From: Rhodanobacter denitrificans
GTDB taxonomy: Bacteria > Pseudomonadota > Gammaproteobacteria > Xanthomonadales > Rhodanobacteraceae
DNA length: 64,000 nucleotides
Direction: 5' to 3'
Assembly: GCA_003241385.1 (NCBI GenBank)
Contig: QFPO01000020.1
Coordinates: 1-64,000 of the forward strand
A program made the position numbers and the translations under genes. The notes under the pieces are model-generated. The model worked only from the letters and a program-made list of their open reading frames with translations, ran no database searches and had not been told where the DNA came from. Of this stretch, positions 37,646 through 46,982 are shown piece after piece; position 1 is the first letter of the stretch; every line of letters begins with the position of its first letter.

Positions 37646-39235
37646 ATGACCTCGTCCACCATCGATCCGAATCCGGCGGCGACCGACCCGCGCCGCTGGC
37701 CGGCCCTGGCCGTTCTGCTGACCGGCACGCTGTTGCCGCCGCTGGATTTCTTCATCGTCAACGTGACCTTGCCCAGCATCCGGTCCGATCTGCTTGCCTC
37801 GGCGGACGTCGCGCAGCTGGTGGTGTCGGTCTATGCGGTGGCGTATGCGGTCACCCTCATCCTGGGCGGCCGTCTCGGTGACCTCTATGGACGTCGACGC
37901 ACGTTCGTCGCCGGCATGCTCGGGTTCGGGCTGGCATCGACGATCTGCGGATTCGCAGCCTCAGCCGAGGTGCTGATCGTCGGCAGGTTGCTGCAGGGCC
38001 TCTCGGCCGCGGTCATGGCACCGCAGTCGCTGGCGTCGATCCATGCCTTGTTTCCGGCCAGCGAGAAGGGGCGTGCGCTCGGTCTGTACGGGGCCACCTT
38101 CGGCCTGGCCTCGGTCGGCGGGCAGCTTCTGGGCGGATGGCTGGTATCGGCAAGTCCCTGGGACCTGGGCTGGCGCAGCGTCTTCCTGATCAATATTCCC
38201 GTCATCGTGCTGGCCGTCCCCGCTGCGCTGATGCTGATCCGCGAGAGCAGGGCAGAGGCGGCCGGTGGACTCGATGTCTCCGGTGCCGTCCTGCTGGCGT
38301 TGGGTGTGCTCGCGCTGGTGGTTCCGCTGATCGAAGGCCGCGAGCATGGCTGGCCTTGGTGGAGCCTGGTCTTGCTGGCGCTGAGTCCACCGCTGCTCAT
38401 CATGTTCTGGCGTTACGAGATGCATCGGGAACGCTCCGGTGCGTCGGTGCTGGTGCCGCCTTCGGTCATAGCGGCAACGCGCGGGCTGCATCTGGGCCTG
38501 CTGGCGGCGGTGCTTCTGTATGCCTTGGCGGCGTTCTTCCTGACGTTCGCGGTGTATCAGCAGGCGGGGCTCGGTCGCGATGCACTGGCGGCGGGGCTCG
38601 CGATTCTTCCGCTCGCGATCGGGCAGCTGCTCGGGCCGACCTGCGGCCTGCGGCTGTCGCGATGGCTGGGTTCGAACGCCGCCGCGTTCGGCATGAGCCT
38701 GGAAGTCACGGGTCTGGTCCTGGCGGCCGGCGTGGCTGCGATCGACCAGCCGTTCTGGCTTCCCGTTCCGCTGCTGCTCTTGGGTGTCGGGCAGGGCATT
38801 GCGCTGCCGGCGCTGGTGCGACTGAACGTCGATCGGGTGGAGCCGCGCTGGGCGGGCCTGGCGGCGGGTACCGTCAGCGCAGCGATGCAGCTCGGCGCCG
38901 CGCTGTCGGTCGCGCTGGTCGGCGGCGTCTTCTTCTCGCTCGCGCCCGACGGGGCCCGTAGCGATGAGGTCAAATCCGGCTTCGCGGTCGCCTGCCTGAT
39001 GATCGGCGTCGCGATGGCGATGGCCGCGATGCTCAGCAGGAGGCTCGCGGTCACCGCTGCGAGAGACACGCCGGGCTCCGCACGCGAGCCGGCCCCGACG
39101 CTGCGACGGCAGGCAGCGGCGCCGGACGCGAAGCCGGCACTCACGGCGCCGAAGCGCAATCGGCTGGCACGCCCGCGTATGCGGAGCCAGGCCCGAATTC
39201 GGGCAGTCCGGCGCAGGCAGAACGCGGTGGAGTGA
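37646..39235 (+). CDS. MFS drug exporter, 14-helix DHA2 (EmrB/QacA) type
   Basis: This is a 529-residue inner-membrane proton antiporter. Hydrophobic segments are consistent with 14 helices. Motif A GGRLGDLYGRRR lies between helices 2 and 3. LDFFIVNVTLPSI in helix 1 is the DHA2 signature. The C-terminal 60 residues are a basic, Arg/Pro-rich cytoplasmic tail. The start is taken at 37646; an in-frame ATG at 37562 would add 28 polar residues. No adaptor (EmrA) gene is adjacent. The divergent LysR gene suggests induction by a toxic compound. Confidence 0.88.
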   Translation: MTSSTIDPNPAATDPRRWPALAVLLTGTLLPPLDFFIVNVTLPSIRSDLLASADVAQLVVSVYAVAYAVTLILGGRLGDLYGRRRTFVAGMLGFGLASTICGFAASAEVLIVGRLLQGLSAAVMAPQSLASIHALFPASEKGRALGLYGATFGLASVGGQLLGGWLVSASPWDLGWRSVFLINIPVIVLAVPAALMLIRESRAEAAGGLDVSGAVLLALGVLALVVPLIEGREHGWPWWSLVLLALSPPLLIMFWRYEMHRERSGASVLVPPSVIAATRGLHLGLLAAVLLYALAAFFLTFAVYQQAGLGRDALAAGLAILPLAIGQLLGPTCGLRLSRWLGSNAAAFGMSLEVTGLVLAAGVAAIDQPFWLPVPLLLLGVGQGIALPALVRLNVDRVEPRWAGLAAGTVSAAMQLGAALSVALVGGVFFSLAPDGARSDEVKSGFAVACLMIGVAMAMAAMLSRRLAVTAARDTPGSAREPAPTLRRQAAAPDAKPALTAPKRNRLARPRMRSQARIRAVRRRQNAVE

Positions 39236-39304
39236 ATAGCAGCGTCGGCGGGCTGCCGCCGGCTGCCGGGCCTCCGGTACTCGATCCAACAAGCACTTGC
39301 GTTG

Positions 39305-39320
39305 CCTACCTATTGGTAGG
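39305..39320. promoter_or_regulatory. Palindromic operator, TetR type
   Basis: CCTACC-TATT-GGTAGG is a perfect 6-bp inverted repeat, followed by another TAG. It is located 35 bases before the membrane-protein start. The next gene but one encodes a TetR repressor. CTACC/GGTAG palindromes are frequent sites of TetR-type repressors, so autoregulation of the two-gene unit is inferred. Confidence 0.6.
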
Positions 39321-39354
39321 TAGTCTCCCTCCACCTTCACGACGGAACATCCTC

Positions 39355-39840
39355 ATGAGCATCTCTCCAATCGGCTGGCTCCACACGCTCGGCAGCGTCC
39401 CGGCGATCCCGCTGGCGGCCTACATGCTGTTCAAGCATGGACGGATCGCCCCGGATACCCGCGCCGGGCGGGCCTACTTCTGGTTCATGCTGCTGGGCGT
39501 GCTCACGGTCTATCCGATCGCGCACCAGCCGGTGAGCTCGATCGTCGCCACCGTGACCCTGGTGTTTCTGCTGATCGGATACGGCATCGCGCTGCGGCGA
39601 CCGGCACAGCGACCGTGGGCGTATCTGCAGACCGTCGCGCTCAGCATCACCGTGTTCCTGCTGATGGTCCCTACGGTCAGTGAAAGCCTGCGCAGGCTTC
39701 CGGTCGGCCATCCGCTGGTGACAGACTTGAAGGACCCTCTGCTGCTGGGTGTCCAGGGCGCTCTGCTGGTGGCACTGCTCGTCGGCATTCCGCTGCAGAT
39801 GCGAGCGCTTTACCGGCAGCGTCCGATCGAGATCAGGTAG
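39355..39840 (+). CDS. Small membrane protein in TetR operon
   Basis: This is a 161-residue protein with four or five hydrophobic segments (WLHTLGSVPAIPLAAYML, AYFWFMLLGVLTVYPIA, SIVATVTLVFLLIGYGIAL, TVALSITVFLLMVP, LGVQGALLVALLVGIPL). No characterised family is recognised with confidence; it is reminiscent of DUF2306-like membrane proteins. The start at 39355 excludes an upstream extension containing the operator. It ends seven bases before the TetR gene, and the two share the operator. Confidence 0.72.
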   Translation: MSISPIGWLHTLGSVPAIPLAAYMLFKHGRIAPDTRAGRAYFWFMLLGVLTVYPIAHQPVSSIVATVTLVFLLIGYGIALRRPAQRPWAYLQTVALSITVFLLMVPTVSESLRRLPVGHPLVTDLKDPLLLGVQGALLVALLVGIPLQMRALYRQRPIEIR

Positions 39841-39847
39841 ACCGTCG

Positions 39848-40447
39848 ATGACCTCCGCGCAAGTCCAGCCTCAGTATTCACCGAAGGCCCAGGAGATCAT
39901 CCAGCGAACCAACGAGTTGCTGGCGTCGGGTGGCTACAACGGCTTCAGCTATGCCGACATCGCCGAGCGGGTGGAGGTCAGGAAGGCGAGCATCCATCAC
40001 CACTTCCCGGCCAAGGCGGATCTGGTCAGGGCGACCGTCGCCCAGCACCGGCATGCGATGCGGCAGGGACTGCAGTCGTTGCAGCAGTCGATTCCGGATC
40101 CGTACGCGCGACTGGTCGCCTACAGCCGCTACTGGGCCGACTGCATTCAGGCCTCGAATCCTCCGATCTGCATCTGCGCGCTGCTCGCAGCCGAGCTGCC
40201 GGCGATCCCGGCACCGGTCGCCGAGGAGGTCACCGGTCACTTCAACGATCTGCAGGCCTGGCTCGCGCAGACCCTGGAGGAAGGCGTCGCGAAGGGCGTG
40301 ATGCGCCTGGCCGAAACGCCTTCGCGAGAAGCGGCCATGTTCATGGCCTCGATCCACGGCGCGATGCTCTCGGCCCGGGCCACCGGCGATGCCGGCGTGT
40401 TCTGGCAGATCGCGAATCTGTCCACGGTTCGGTTGAAGATCGCATAG
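39848..40447 (+). CDS. TetR family transcriptional repressor
   Basis: This is a 199-residue TetR protein. The N-terminal helix-turn-helix (YNGFSYADIAERVEVRKASIHHHFPAKADLV) is complete. The C-terminal ligand domain contains NPPICICALLAAELPAIP, a cysteine-containing segment seen in a TetR subgroup that senses electrophiles. It is cotranscribed with the small membrane protein and probably binds the palindrome at 39305-39320. Its gene converges on the pirin gene. Confidence 0.88.
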   Translation: MTSAQVQPQYSPKAQEIIQRTNELLASGGYNGFSYADIAERVEVRKASIHHHFPAKADLVRATVAQHRHAMRQGLQSLQQSIPDPYARLVAYSRYWADCIQASNPPICICALLAAELPAIPAPVAEEVTGHFNDLQAWLAQTLEEGVAKGVMRLAETPSREAAMFMASIHGAMLSARATGDAGVFWQIANLSTVRLKIA

Positions 40448-40575
40448 CGGCACGGGTTGTCCTCGCCTGGTAGCGAACGTCGTGCCGGTAGGCAGGTCCC
40501 GATCGCATCCAGCGCGGCGATCAGGGCGTTGAAGCGCACGCGTCCTTCGGTGCCGTGAAGGCGGACCCGCCGGCC

Positions 40576-41490
40576 TCATCCGCGAAAGATCGGCGTGGAC
40601 CCCGATGCCCGCCGGCGATCGCTCGAGGCGAAGAGCTTCTGGCGCAGTGTCTCGATGTTCGCCTCGCCGGTCCGGAGCGCCTGCGCGGACGTATGCACCG
40701 AGTAGTAACCCAGGTGCAGGTCATGGGGATGCGGGACGGCCGACCCGAGAACGAAGGTCGCGCCGCCTTGACCGGCCTCCAGGACGATCGCGCCGTCGTC
40801 TTCGGCGAAGACGAGCAGCTCGCCGGCGGCGGCGGATGCCGCTCCCCTCAGACTGCCCTTGGACAGCGCGAGCCAGCCGACGGTATGGCTCATCGGCGTG
40901 TCGTAGACCCAGCGTTCGCCGGGGGCCAGGGTCACCAGCAGATAGTTGATCCCGGCCGGGGCCTTCACCGGGCTGCTGGCGCCCTGGTGCGTGCCGACGA
41001 TGACGTATGCGGGCCCGACCTGCGGCATGTCGCGTGCCTCCACGTACTGGCTCTCCACCTCGGAGAGCTCCAGCTCGGCGGGAAGGGCCAGCCACAGCTG
41101 GAAGCCATGGATGTGCTCGGACTTCCCCGAGGACAGTTCCTTGCCGTGCCAGACGCCGCCGCCCGCGCGCATCCATTCCACGCCGCCGTAGCCGATGTGG
41201 CCGCTGCCGCTGTCGGGATCGTCGAAGTGCACGTCGCCCCGGGTGAAGACGGTCACCGTTCCGATCCCGGAGTGAGGGTGCATGCCTCCCGCGGCAGCGA
41301 ACTCGCTCATGACCCCGGCGAAGCTGTCGAGGAACACGAACGGTTTCAGCTGCTCGCCCAGATCGCTCGGACTCATCAGGCGAAACACGTCGCCGTGTCC
41401 GCGGCCGCGGGTGCGATGGATCACAGGGCGTGATGCAGGGCCTGCGGTAACGCCGGCGCTGGGCTCGGCATCGGTCAGTATCGTGGACAT
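40576..41490 (-). CDS. Pirin family protein
   Basis: This is a 304-residue bicupin. The metal-site His residues are H71 and H73 (MHPHSGIGTVTVF) and H115 (GGVWHGKE). The usual Glu two positions after the third His is here three positions on (E118), a small deviation. Bacterial pirins may act as quercetin dioxygenases or redox modulators. Start MSTILTDAEP is chosen over an upstream in-frame ATG. It follows the FMN reductase and DoxX genes on the same strand, a common redox-stress grouping. Confidence 0.87.
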   Translation of the reverse strand: MSTILTDAEPSAGVTAGPASRPVIHRTRGRGHGDVFRLMSPSDLGEQLKPFVFLDSFAGVMSEFAAAGGMHPHSGIGTVTVFTRGDVHFDDPDSGSGHIGYGGVEWMRAGGGVWHGKELSSGKSEHIHGFQLWLALPAELELSEVESQYVEARDMPQVGPAYVIVGTHQGASSPVKAPAGINYLLVTLAPGERWVYDTPMSHTVGWLALSKGSLRGAASAAAGELLVFAEDDGAIVLEAGQGGATFVLGSAVPHPHDLHLGYYSVHTSAQALRTGEANIETLRQKLFASSDRRRASGSTPIFRG

Positions 41491-41559
41491 GAGGGTCTCC
41501 TGCAGGGCCGGGGCATGCCCCATGGCGCTGCGCTGCAATGGATGTGAGATGCGCTCGGG

Positions 41560-42159
41560 CTAGTGGCTCGCGCGCGCGGCCCGCGTCGCCCTGGCCCACC
41601 AGACCAGCTCGTCCAGAGCGGTGGCGGCCGACGGCAGCAGGTTCTGCTCGATGGTTTCGATCGGCTGGTTTCCGACCGCCGGAAAGACGGTGAAGAAGTC
41701 GCTGCCGCCGATATGGACGGCCGCATGCGTCGAGACCATCTGCAACTCGACGGCGATCGCGCGCAGATGCTCGATCGCGCGTGCCGCGCCGACGCCGCCG
41801 TAACCGATGGCCGTGAACGGTTTGCGGTTCCACTCCGTGTAGGCCTGGTCCAGCGCATTCTTCAGCGCACCGGTCAGCGAGTGGTTGTACTCGGCGACCA
41901 CGAAGATGAAGCCGTCGAAGCGCGCCAGCGTCTGCTGCCAGCGAATCGCCTCCGGGTGCCGGCTCGGCACGAATGCGTTGGAGGCGATGTCGTCGAACAG
42001 CGGAAGGTCGAAGTCGCGCAGATCGATCAGCTCGACCTCGAGGTCTTCGCGCGCTTGCGCCTGTTTCAACATCCATCGAGCGGGGACGTCGGCGAAACGC
42101 GTGGCGCGGGTGGAGCCGATGATGAGCGCGATCCTGGGCTTGGCGGTGCTGGCAGACAT
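41560..42159 (-). CDS. NADPH-dependent FMN reductase
   Basis: This is a 199-residue flavodoxin-like enzyme. GSTRATRFADVPARWM (residues 15-30) binds FMN phosphate, and AEYNHSLTGALKNALD is the family signature near the isoalloxazine. Such enzymes reduce quinones, azo compounds or chromate with NADPH. It lies between DoxX and pirin, with gaps of about 70 and 200 bases, and probably forms a transcription unit with them. The divergent LysR is the likely regulator. Confidence 0.88.
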   Translation of the reverse strand: MSASTAKPRIALIIGSTRATRFADVPARWMLKQAQAREDLEVELIDLRDFDLPLFDDIASNAFVPSRHPEAIRWQQTLARFDGFIFVVAEYNHSLTGALKNALDQAYTEWNRKPFTAIGYGGVGAARAIEHLRAIAVELQMVSTHAAVHIGGSDFFTVFPAVGNQPIETIEQNLLPSAATALDELVWWARATRAARASH

Positions 42160-42358
42160 GGTAGGTCCTCGGATTCAAGAGTGGGGCGGAAGCGGTCCGG
42201 CTGTGCTCGGCAGCCGCAGGTCCGGCCGGGAGGGGGCAGGGCAGGGGGCGCTGGAAGCGGAACACCTCGTGTCGGGGTCGCTCCAGCGGCCGGGGCCGGA
42301 TGCCGGGCGCCTGGACGACGCGCCGGCGGGTCCGCCGAGGTGGCGCAGACGGCTCCGA

Positions 42359-42784
42359 TCACGCGGCCGATGCGAGCGCTGCGGTTGAGGCGCGGCGCTT
42401 GCTCAGGTGCTCGTCGAGACTGAAGGCACCCGCGCCGAAAGCGGCCAGCTGCAGCATCCCGCCGGCCATCATCACGTTCTTGAAGAAGTGGACGAACGTG
42501 TTCTGGTCGGCCAGGTCGGCGTGGAAGAAGACGGCGGTGACCAGCGAGAAAATGGCGAGAATCGCCGCGATCGGACGCACTTTGTAGCCCAGGACGAGCA
42601 GCGCGCCGCCCACGATCTCGAGGGTGACGGCACCGAAGAACGCCAGTGTCGGCAACGGCAGTCCGACGGCTTCGATCATCGCGACGGTGGCGCCGTAGGT
42701 GGTGGCTTTGCCGAGTCCGAACAGGACGAACGGCAGGCCGATCAGAACGCGGCCGGCCAGCGGAAGGTAGCGATTGAGGTTCAT
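42359..42784 (-). CDS. DoxX family membrane protein
   Basis: This is a 141-residue protein with four transmembrane segments. It starts LNRYLPLAGRVLIGLPFVLFGLGKA and has the DoxX features LEIVGGALLVLGYKVR and FFHADLADQNTFVHFFKNVMMAGG. DoxX-like proteins are associated with thiol and quinone redox stress. It is first in the DoxX-FMN reductase-pirin series and is divergent from a LysR gene 153 bases away. Confidence 0.85.
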   Translation of the reverse strand: MNLNRYLPLAGRVLIGLPFVLFGLGKATTYGATVAMIEAVGLPLPTLAFFGAVTLEIVGGALLVLGYKVRPIAAILAIFSLVTAVFFHADLADQNTFVHFFKNVMMAGGMLQLAAFGAGAFSLDEHLSKRRASTAALASAA

Positions 42785-42936
42785 GGTCAGATCCGGGTGG
42801 CTGCGGATGGTCATTCATCCGTGGGCCCAGGATGTGCCGGATGCGCGGTCCCGACTAGCCCGTTAAGATGCGCTCCGGTGTCGCTGAAACAGGGACACCT
42901 GGCTGCCGATCACGGGTGCCGGCGAGGAGAGAGGCG

Positions 42937-43797
42937 GTGGAGATCGAGGACCTGAGGACGTTCGTCGAGGTGGCCGATGCCGGGGGCATCAACGCCGCGG
43001 CGCGACGACTGGGCGTGGCCAAATCGATCGTCAGCAGGCGCCTCATCCGGCTGGAGGAAGAGCTGGGCGCCGAACTGCTGGCGCGCACGACGCGCGGCGC
43101 CGTCCTGACCGAGGCCGGGATCTCCTTCAGGGACAGGGCGGCGGACATCTGCGCGACGATCGATGCGGCGCGGGAAGAGGTGTCCCCGAACGGCGATCTG
43201 CGGGGCCTGTTGCGCATCGCAGGGCCGGCGTCCTTGGCGACGCACTTCGCACCGGCGCTGACCGAACTCGCGCTCGCCCATCCGGCGCTGCATGTCCATA
43301 CGCGCTTTTCGGACCGCTATGTCGATCTCGCGGCGGAAGGCTTCGACTGCGGGATCCGGGTCGGATACCTGCCCGATTCCAACCTGATCGCCAGGAAGAT
43401 CGGCTCGATGGCCGTGGGTCTGTACGCCAGCCCCGAATACATTCGAGCGCACGGCGCGCCGGATTCGCCGAGCGACGTGCTCAAGCACTCGGCGATCACA
43501 CCGGGCACCGATACCTGGAAGTTCAGCGACGGCGATCAGACCTTCACGGTGCATCCGCAAGGTCGATTCAAGGCCGATCACGCGCATGTGCTGGCCGAGG
43601 CCGGTGCCGCCGGCATCGGCATCGTCGCGATCGGCGAACTGATCGCCGCGCCGTACGTCGCGTCGGGCAGGCTCGTTCCGATCATGACGCGCTACACGCT
43701 GCCGCCGGTCGGCGTTTTCATCGTGCGGCCACCGAGCCAGCACACGCCGCGGAAGGTGCGCATCCTCATCGACTTTCTGGTCGAGCGATTCGCATAA
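42937..43797 (+). CDS. LysR family transcriptional regulator
   Basis: This is a 286-residue LysR protein when started at the GTG at 42937, which is preceded by GAGGAGAGAG; an ATG at 42868 lacks a good ribosome site. The helix-turn-helix (LRTFVEVADAGGINAAARRLGVAKSIVSRRL) is complete. The effector domain ends SQHTPRKVRILIDFLVERF. It is divergent from DoxX and probably controls the DoxX-FMN reductase-pirin genes. It converges on cusA with 26 bases between stops. Confidence 0.9.
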   Translation: MEIEDLRTFVEVADAGGINAAARRLGVAKSIVSRRLIRLEEELGAELLARTTRGAVLTEAGISFRDRAADICATIDAAREEVSPNGDLRGLLRIAGPASLATHFAPALTELALAHPALHVHTRFSDRYVDLAAEGFDCGIRVGYLPDSNLIARKIGSMAVGLYASPEYIRAHGAPDSPSDVLKHSAITPGTDTWKFSDGDQTFTVHPQGRFKADHAHVLAEAGAAGIGIVAIGELIAAPYVASGRLVPIMTRYTLPPVGVFIVRPPSQHTPRKVRILIDFLVERFA

Positions 43798-43823
43798 GCG
43801 CGGCCTCCGGAGGCGGCGGCCGC

Positions 43824-46800
43824 TCATGCCGCGGCACCCGATGTGGCGGCAGGCGAAGCGGGACGCGGCAGCGCGCGGCTGCGCAACAGCAGGAAGGCGG
43901 CCGGGATCACCAGCATCGACAGCAGGGGGGCGGTGATCATGCCGCCGAGCATCGGCGCGGCGATGCGCTGCATGACCTCCGAGCCGGCGCCGCTGCCGAC
44001 GAACAGTGGGAACAGGCCGGCCAGGATGACGGCCACGGTCATCGCCTTGGGTCGAACGCGCAGCACGGCACCCTCGCGTATGGCCGCTTCCAGCGTGGCC
44101 AGGGTGGCCGGCTCGCCCGCGGCCAGCCGGCGTTCCCACGCCTGGCGCAGGTACAGCAGCATGATCACGCCGAACTCGGCCGCGACGCCGCCCAGGGCGA
44201 TGAAGCCGATCATCGTCGCGATCGACACCGCGTGCCCGAGCGACACGATCAGCCACAGGCCGCCGGCCAGCGCCGGCGGCGCGCTGAGCAGGATGATCGC
44301 GACTTCGCCGACGCGCCGGAACACCAGCCAGATCAGCACGAAGATGATCGCCAGCGCCGCCGGCACCACCCACTTCAGACGCGCGACGGCCCGCTGCAGG
44401 TATTCGTACTGGCCCGACCAGGCGAGCGTGTAGCCCGGCGGCAGCTGCACCTGCGCGCCGACGGCATGCTGCAGATCGGCGACGACCGAGCCGAGGTCGC
44501 GGCCGGCGACATCGATGTAGACGTAGCCGACCAGGCGGCCGTCGTCGCTCTTGAGCATTGGCGGTCCCGAACTCGACGACACCTCGGCGACCTGGTCCAG
44601 GCTCAGCTGCACGCCGCCCGATGCCACGATCGGCAACTGTGTCAGCGCAGCCAGCGAATCGCGCTGCTCGCGCGGATAGCGCAGCACGATGGGATAGCGT
44701 TCGCGACCCTCGATCGTTTCGCCGATCGGATCGCCGCCGACCACGCTGCCGATCAGGGCTTGCAGCTCGGCCTGGTTCAAGCCGTAACGCGCCGCCGTCT
44801 CCGGCCTGATGCGGACATCGACGTAACGCCCGCCGGTGAGGCGCTCGGCCAGTGCCGAACCGACGCCCGGCACGGTCTTCGCCACGCGCTCGATCTCGCT
44901 GCCGAGCCGTTCGATCACGCCGATGTCCGGTCCCGATACCTTGATGCCGATCGGGCTCTTGATGCCGGTGGCGAGCATGTCGATGCGATTGCGGATCGGC
45001 GGCACCCACAGATTGGTCAGGCCCGGCACCTTCACGGCGGCGTCCAGTTCGCGGCGGAGCCGGTCCGGGGTCATGCCGGGGCGCCACTGGTCGCGCGGCT
45101 TGAACGTCACCGTGGTCTCGAACATCTCGATCGGCGCGGGATCGGTGGCGGTTTCGGCACGCCCGGCCTTGCCGAACACGTGCGCGACCTCCGGTACGGT
45201 CTTGATCATGCGGTCACTGAGCTGCAGCAGCTGCCGGGCCTTGTCCGCCGAAAGGCCCGGCAAGGCGGTGGGCATGTACAGCAGCGTGCCTTCGTCCAGC
45301 GGCGGCATGAACTCGCTGCCGACGCGGCGATACGGGATCAGCGTCAGCACCAGCAGCAGGCCGCCCAGGACCAGGGTCAGGCGGGGATGGCGCAGCACCC
45401 AGTCCAGCACCGGACGGTAGCCGCCGATCAGCGCGCGGTTGATCGGATTGTCGCGTTCCGGACGGATCCGGCCACGGATCAGGTAGCCCATCAGCACCGG
45501 GATCAGCGTGACCGACAATCCCGCGGCGGCGGCCATCGCGTAGGTCTTGGTATAGGCCAGCGGCGCGAACAGCCGGCCTTCCTGCGCCTGCAGCGCGAAC
45601 ACCGGCACGAACGAGAGGGTGATCACCAGCAGGCTGGCGAACAAGGCGGGGCCGACCTCGGCGGCGGATTCGGCGATCAGAGGCCAGCGTTCGGCTGCGT
45701 CGGGCTCCCGGCCGTGCCGATCGCGCCAGTGCTCCAGGTGCTTGTGCGCGTTCTCGATCATCACCACCGCGGCGTCGACCATCGCGCCGATCGCGATCGC
45801 GATGCCGCCCAGCGACAGCAGATTGGCGCTGATGCCCTGGTGGCGCATCACGATGAACGCGATCAGGATGCCCAGCGGCAGCGTGATCACCGCGACCAGC
45901 GCCGATCGCAGATGCCAGAGGAACAGCGCGCAGACCAGCGCCACGGCCAGGAATTCCTCACCCAGCTTGCGGCCGAGGTTGCGCACCGCATCGTGGATCA
46001 GGCCGGAGCGGTCGTAGACCGGCACGATGTCCACGCCCTCGGGCAGGCTGCCCTGCAACTGCCTCAGTCGCGCCTTGACGTTCTCGATCGCCGCCAGGGC
46101 GTCCTTGCCGGTACGCAGCACGATCACGCCGCCGGTGACCTCGCCCTGGCCGTCGAGCTCGGCGATGCCGCGACGGAAGATCGGGCCCCGCGTGATCGTG
46201 GCGACGTCGCCGAGCAGCACCGGCGTGCCGCCGGTCGTGACCGGCACGCGCTCGAAATCGGCCTGGCTGCGCAGGTAGCCTTCGCTGCGCACCATCAGCT
46301 CGGCCTCGCCCTGTTCGATCACCGAGCCGCCGGCCGCGCCGTTGGCGTTGCCGATCGCCTCGCTCACCTGCGCCACGGTCAGGCCGCGCACGGCCAGTGC
46401 CTGCGGATCGGGCACGATCTGCCAGGCACGCACTGCGCCACCGACGCTGGCCACTTCGGCCACGTCGGGTACGGTCTTCAGTTCATAGCGCAGGAACCAG
46501 TCCTGCAGCGCGCGCAGCTGTCCGATGTCGTGCCGGCCGGTCCGGTCGACCAGCGCGTACTGGAAGATCCAGCCCAGACCGGTGGCGTCCGGACCCAGCG
46601 CGGGGCTGACGCCGCGCGGCAGGCGATCGCGCACCTGGCTCAGATACTCCAGCACGCGCGAACGTGCCCAGTACGGGTCGGTGGCGTCGTCGAACAGGAC
46701 GTAGACGAAGGAATCGCCGAAGAACGAGAAGCCGCGCACCGCCTTCGCGCCGGGCACCGACAGCATCGTCGTGGCCAGCGGATAGGTGACCTGGTCTTCG

Positions 46801-46982
46801 ACGATGCGTGGCGTCTGTCCCGGCCACTGCGTGCGGATGATGACCTGGGTGTCGGACAGGTCCGGCAGCGCATCCAGCGGCGTATGCAGGACCGACCACG
46901 ATCCGGCCACGGCGAGCGCCGCCGCCGCCATCAGTACCAGCACGCGGTTGGCGATGCAGGCATCGATCAGCCGGGCGATCAT
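43824..46982 (-). CDS. cusA: Copper/silver efflux RND pump CusA
   Basis: This is a 1052-residue inner-membrane RND transporter of the heavy-metal class. The three methionines of the Cu(I)/Ag(I) path in E. coli CusA have exact counterparts: M570 (LLYMP), M620 (IEMFETT) and M669 (IDMLATGIKSP), with the same 50- and 49-residue spacings. This supports monovalent copper and silver rather than zinc or cobalt. Twelve transmembrane segments and two large periplasmic loops are evident. It overlaps cusB by 4 bases and is the last gene of cusCBA. Confidence 0.95.
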   Translation of the reverse strand: MIARLIDACIANRVLVLMAAAALAVAGSWSVLHTPLDALPDLSDTQVIIRTQWPGQTPRIVEDQVTYPLATTMLSVPGAKAVRGFSFFGDSFVYVLFDDATDPYWARSRVLEYLSQVRDRLPRGVSPALGPDATGLGWIFQYALVDRTGRHDIGQLRALQDWFLRYELKTVPDVAEVASVGGAVRAWQIVPDPQALAVRGLTVAQVSEAIGNANGAAGGSVIEQGEAELMVRSEGYLRSQADFERVPVTTGGTPVLLGDVATITRGPIFRRGIAELDGQGEVTGGVIVLRTGKDALAAIENVKARLRQLQGSLPEGVDIVPVYDRSGLIHDAVRNLGRKLGEEFLAVALVCALFLWHLRSALVAVITLPLGILIAFIVMRHQGISANLLSLGGIAIAIGAMVDAAVVMIENAHKHLEHWRDRHGREPDAAERWPLIAESAAEVGPALFASLLVITLSFVPVFALQAQEGRLFAPLAYTKTYAMAAAAGLSVTLIPVLMGYLIRGRIRPERDNPINRALIGGYRPVLDWVLRHPRLTLVLGGLLLVLTLIPYRRVGSEFMPPLDEGTLLYMPTALPGLSADKARQLLQLSDRMIKTVPEVAHVFGKAGRAETATDPAPIEMFETTVTFKPRDQWRPGMTPDRLRRELDAAVKVPGLTNLWVPPIRNRIDMLATGIKSPIGIKVSGPDIGVIERLGSEIERVAKTVPGVGSALAERLTGGRYVDVRIRPETAARYGLNQAELQALIGSVVGGDPIGETIEGRERYPIVLRYPREQRDSLAALTQLPIVASGGVQLSLDQVAEVSSSSGPPMLKSDDGRLVGYVYIDVAGRDLGSVVADLQHAVGAQVQLPPGYTLAWSGQYEYLQRAVARLKWVVPAALAIIFVLIWLVFRRVGEVAIILLSAPPALAGGLWLIVSLGHAVSIATMIGFIALGGVAAEFGVIMLLYLRQAWERRLAAGEPATLATLEAAIREGAVLRVRPKAMTVAVILAGLFPLFVGSGAGSEVMQRIAAPMLGGMITAPLLSMLVIPAAFLLLRSRALPRPASPAATSGAAA

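Noticed and set aside
40237..40539. 100-codon minus-strand frame overlapping the TetR gene end
   Set aside because: Most of it is antisense to tetR; the rest shows no family pattern.
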